Source: an uncultured Pirellulaceae bacterium
GTDB taxonomy: Bacteria > Planctomycetota > Planctomycetia > Pirellulales > Pirellulaceae
Length of the DNA: 64,000 bases
NCBI GenBank assembly: GCA_937929805.1
Contig: CALFUT010000012.1
Span: forward strand, 160,819-224,818
Reading direction: 5' to 3'
Position 1 is the stretch's first letter, and every line of letters starts with the position of its first letter. This document shows positions 62,728 through 64,000 of this stretch, piece by piece. The notes below the pieces were generated by a model. That model did no database searches. It had not been told where the DNA came from and worked only from the letters and a program-made list of their open reading frames with translations. The position numbers and the translations under genes were made by a program.

Positions 62728-62786
62728 GCCGTCTCAAGAACAGCGGTGAAATTGAAAAACTAGCGTTGTCCAACTAACATTGGGCC

Positions 62787-64000
62787 ATGGACGCATCGAA
62801 TCGAGAGGACTATTCATGGCTGTTGTCCGAAGCTGCGACTCCGTTGCTTCGTCAGGCCACCGATGTGGTTCGGACCAAAGGAAACATGGTTGGCTTGGCA
62901 AAAGCGTTGCGCAAGGAGATCTCCCGTAGCCGCGCCGCGATCGTGATCGAGCAGGCTCAGTTGCGTCTTCGAGCCAGATCAAAATTCCCGAACGCGGGCG
63001 AAATGTTCTTTACGAAACGTGGTTTAGAACAGGCGACCGGACGAGGTATCGCGCTGTACAAAGCTGCTCGGTTTGCCAGTTGTGCAAACGTTGCCGATAT
63101 CTGTTGCGGTGTCGGAGGCGACTTGCTTGCCCTGCACGATCGCAGCGACGCTGGCAATTACGTCACCACTGGAGTCGACGCTGACGAATTGACTGCTCTG
63201 CTTGCAAGTCACAATCTTAAGGTCGGTTGCACGAATCAAGCTGGGCAAGGACGCGTTCTATTTCAAAAGTTTGAATCGATGTCGATGGATGGACTTGATG
63301 GACTTCATGCCGACCCAGATCGTCGCGGCAGTGCCTCGAATTTTCAGCGAACGGTACACGGTAGCCGCTTCGAACCTTCACTCGACCAACTGCTCCAAGG
63401 TTCAAGCAACATCAAACTGACGGCGATCAAGGTGGCTCCGGCAACGCCGGTTTCCAATGCATGGCCCGAACAAATTGAACGCGAATGGATTGGGGACCGG
63501 CACGAGTGTAAGCAGCAACTGATCTGGCGCGGCGAACAGACGGATCGTGTTGGGCATCGAATCGCGACCTGCGTAGATGACGTGGGGGGGGCCGCAAGTT
63601 TTTCGATTCCAGAAGCGAGCGTCGACATTGTGCTTCCAGCCGCTGATTCGGTGGGGGCCTACGTTCACGAACCGCATCCAACGGTTTTGGCGGCTGAAAT
63701 TAGTCAAGCTTTTGGACAGCAGTTGGATTTGCGTCCTCTGACAAAGGACGTCGCCTATTTGACTGGCGAAATCGCTGATCATCCCTTGCTACAGTCTTTT
63801 CAAGTGATTGAGATCCTTTCGCTGAACTTAAAAAAGGTTGCAGCGGCACTCAAAGCAATGGACGTTGGGATTCTGGAAGTAAAACGGCGAGGCGTCGAGC
63901 AAGCCGCCGGAGATTCATTCTTAAAACTGAAGCTATCCGGCAGTCAGCCAGCGACTGTCATCTTGACCCGATTCGACGGCAAGCGGGTTGCGATCATCGC
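62787..64000 (+). CDS. THUMP-like-domain SAM methyltransferase (3' end outside window)
   Basis: Reading from ATG 62787 (ATGGACGCATCGAATCGAGA), the frame stays open to the last base: 404 codons visible. SAM motif I is VADICCGVGGDLLAL with acidic GVDADE after it. HADPDRRGS is the D-P-x-R-R motif IV of this family. The last visible part (VAAALKAMDVGILEVKRRGV and following) matches the C-terminal THUMP-like domain associated with these methyltransferases. The expected target is RNA, but this is inference. It is divergent from the 61198-62295 gene across a repeat-rich gap. Confidence 0.85.
   Translation, partial: MDASNREDYSWLLSEAATPLLRQATDVVRTKGNMVGLAKALRKEISRSRAAIVIEQAQLRLRARSKFPNAGEMFFTKRGLEQATGRGIALYKAARFASCANVADICCGVGGDLLALHDRSDAGNYVTTGVDADELTALLASHNLKVGCTNQAGQGRVLFQKFESMSMDGLDGLHADPDRRGSASNFQRTVHGSRFEPSLDQLLQGSSNIKLTAIKVAPATPVSNAWPEQIEREWIGDRHECKQQLIWRGEQTDRVGHRIATCVDDVGGAASFSIPEASVDIVLPAADSVGAYVHEPHPTVLAAEISQAFGQQLDLRPLTKDVAYLTGEIADHPLLQSFQVIEILSLNLKKVAAALKAMDVGILEVKRRGVEQAAGDSFLKLKLSGSQPATVILTRFDGKRVAII

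Noticed and set aside
62513..62773. Minus-strand 86-residue Arg/Gly/Pro-rich frame
   Set aside because: It is a translation of the 16-bp tandem repeat; the period is not a multiple of three and no start signal exists.

Overview
The window looks like a chromosomal segment from a planctomycete of the Rhodopirellula/Pirellulaceae type. Supporting signs are a secreted sulfatase, SHD1-like domains on otherwise unrecognised proteins, a Wzc-type kinase, a dnaA without dnaN beside it, many small dispersed inverted repeats, weak Shine-Dalgarno signals and some GTG/TTG starts. No 16S rRNA is present, so the taxonomic call is inference. Genes lie on both strands in short operons. I see no phage, insertion sequence, CRISPR array, tRNA or rRNA.

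Left part (1-13.5 kb): the 3' part of a giant Ala/Glu/Lys-rich 14-residue-repeat protein, cut by the window edge. Then on the minus strand xseA-xseB-ispA-dxs (DNA repair nuclease plus isoprenoid precursor synthesis, the enterobacterial gene order) and nadK. On the plus strand follow an acyl-CoA desaturase and guaB.

13.5-23.3 kb: a secreted acidic SHD1-like protein, a secreted helical protein, an eroded PseG-like/GNAT fusion, and a translationally coupled MsbA-like exporter plus arabinose-5-phosphate isomerase (Kdo/LPS supply). The gaps hold several inverted-repeat families.

23.4-37.3 kb: sulfatase, DUF2293 protein, double CDGSH protein, a prepilin-peptidase-like protein lacking its aspartates, a trypsin-like protease overlapping a pseudoprotease with an internal PDZ domain, GT2 glycosyltransferase, small lipoprotein, a convergent arsM-like/arsS-like pair (probable arsenosugar synthesis), a CmpX/MscS-type membrane protein and a second SHD1-like protein.

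37.9-52.9 kb: xylA, SDR oxidoreductase, an SLBB-like lipoprotein, rnpB (RNase P RNA), mutS, a Wzc-type kinase, a HEAT-like lipoprotein, a DacZ-like diadenylate cyclase, nnrE, a haloalkane-dehalogenase-like hydrolase, a QueD/PTPS-family enzyme and a secreted PQQ-type beta-propeller.

53.3-64 kb: two convergent GT4 glycosyltransferases, a DUF3445 haem N-demethylase-like protein, a second exporter paralogous to the one at 20 kb, dnaA with a palindrome and one DnaA box upstream, a secreted protein of unknown function, a GC-rich 16-bp tandem repeat, and a THUMP-like methyltransferase cut by the right edge. Envelope and surface-glycan genes (two exporters, three glycosyltransferases, kdsD, wzc, SLBB lipoprotein) are the recurrent theme, scattered among housekeeping genes.
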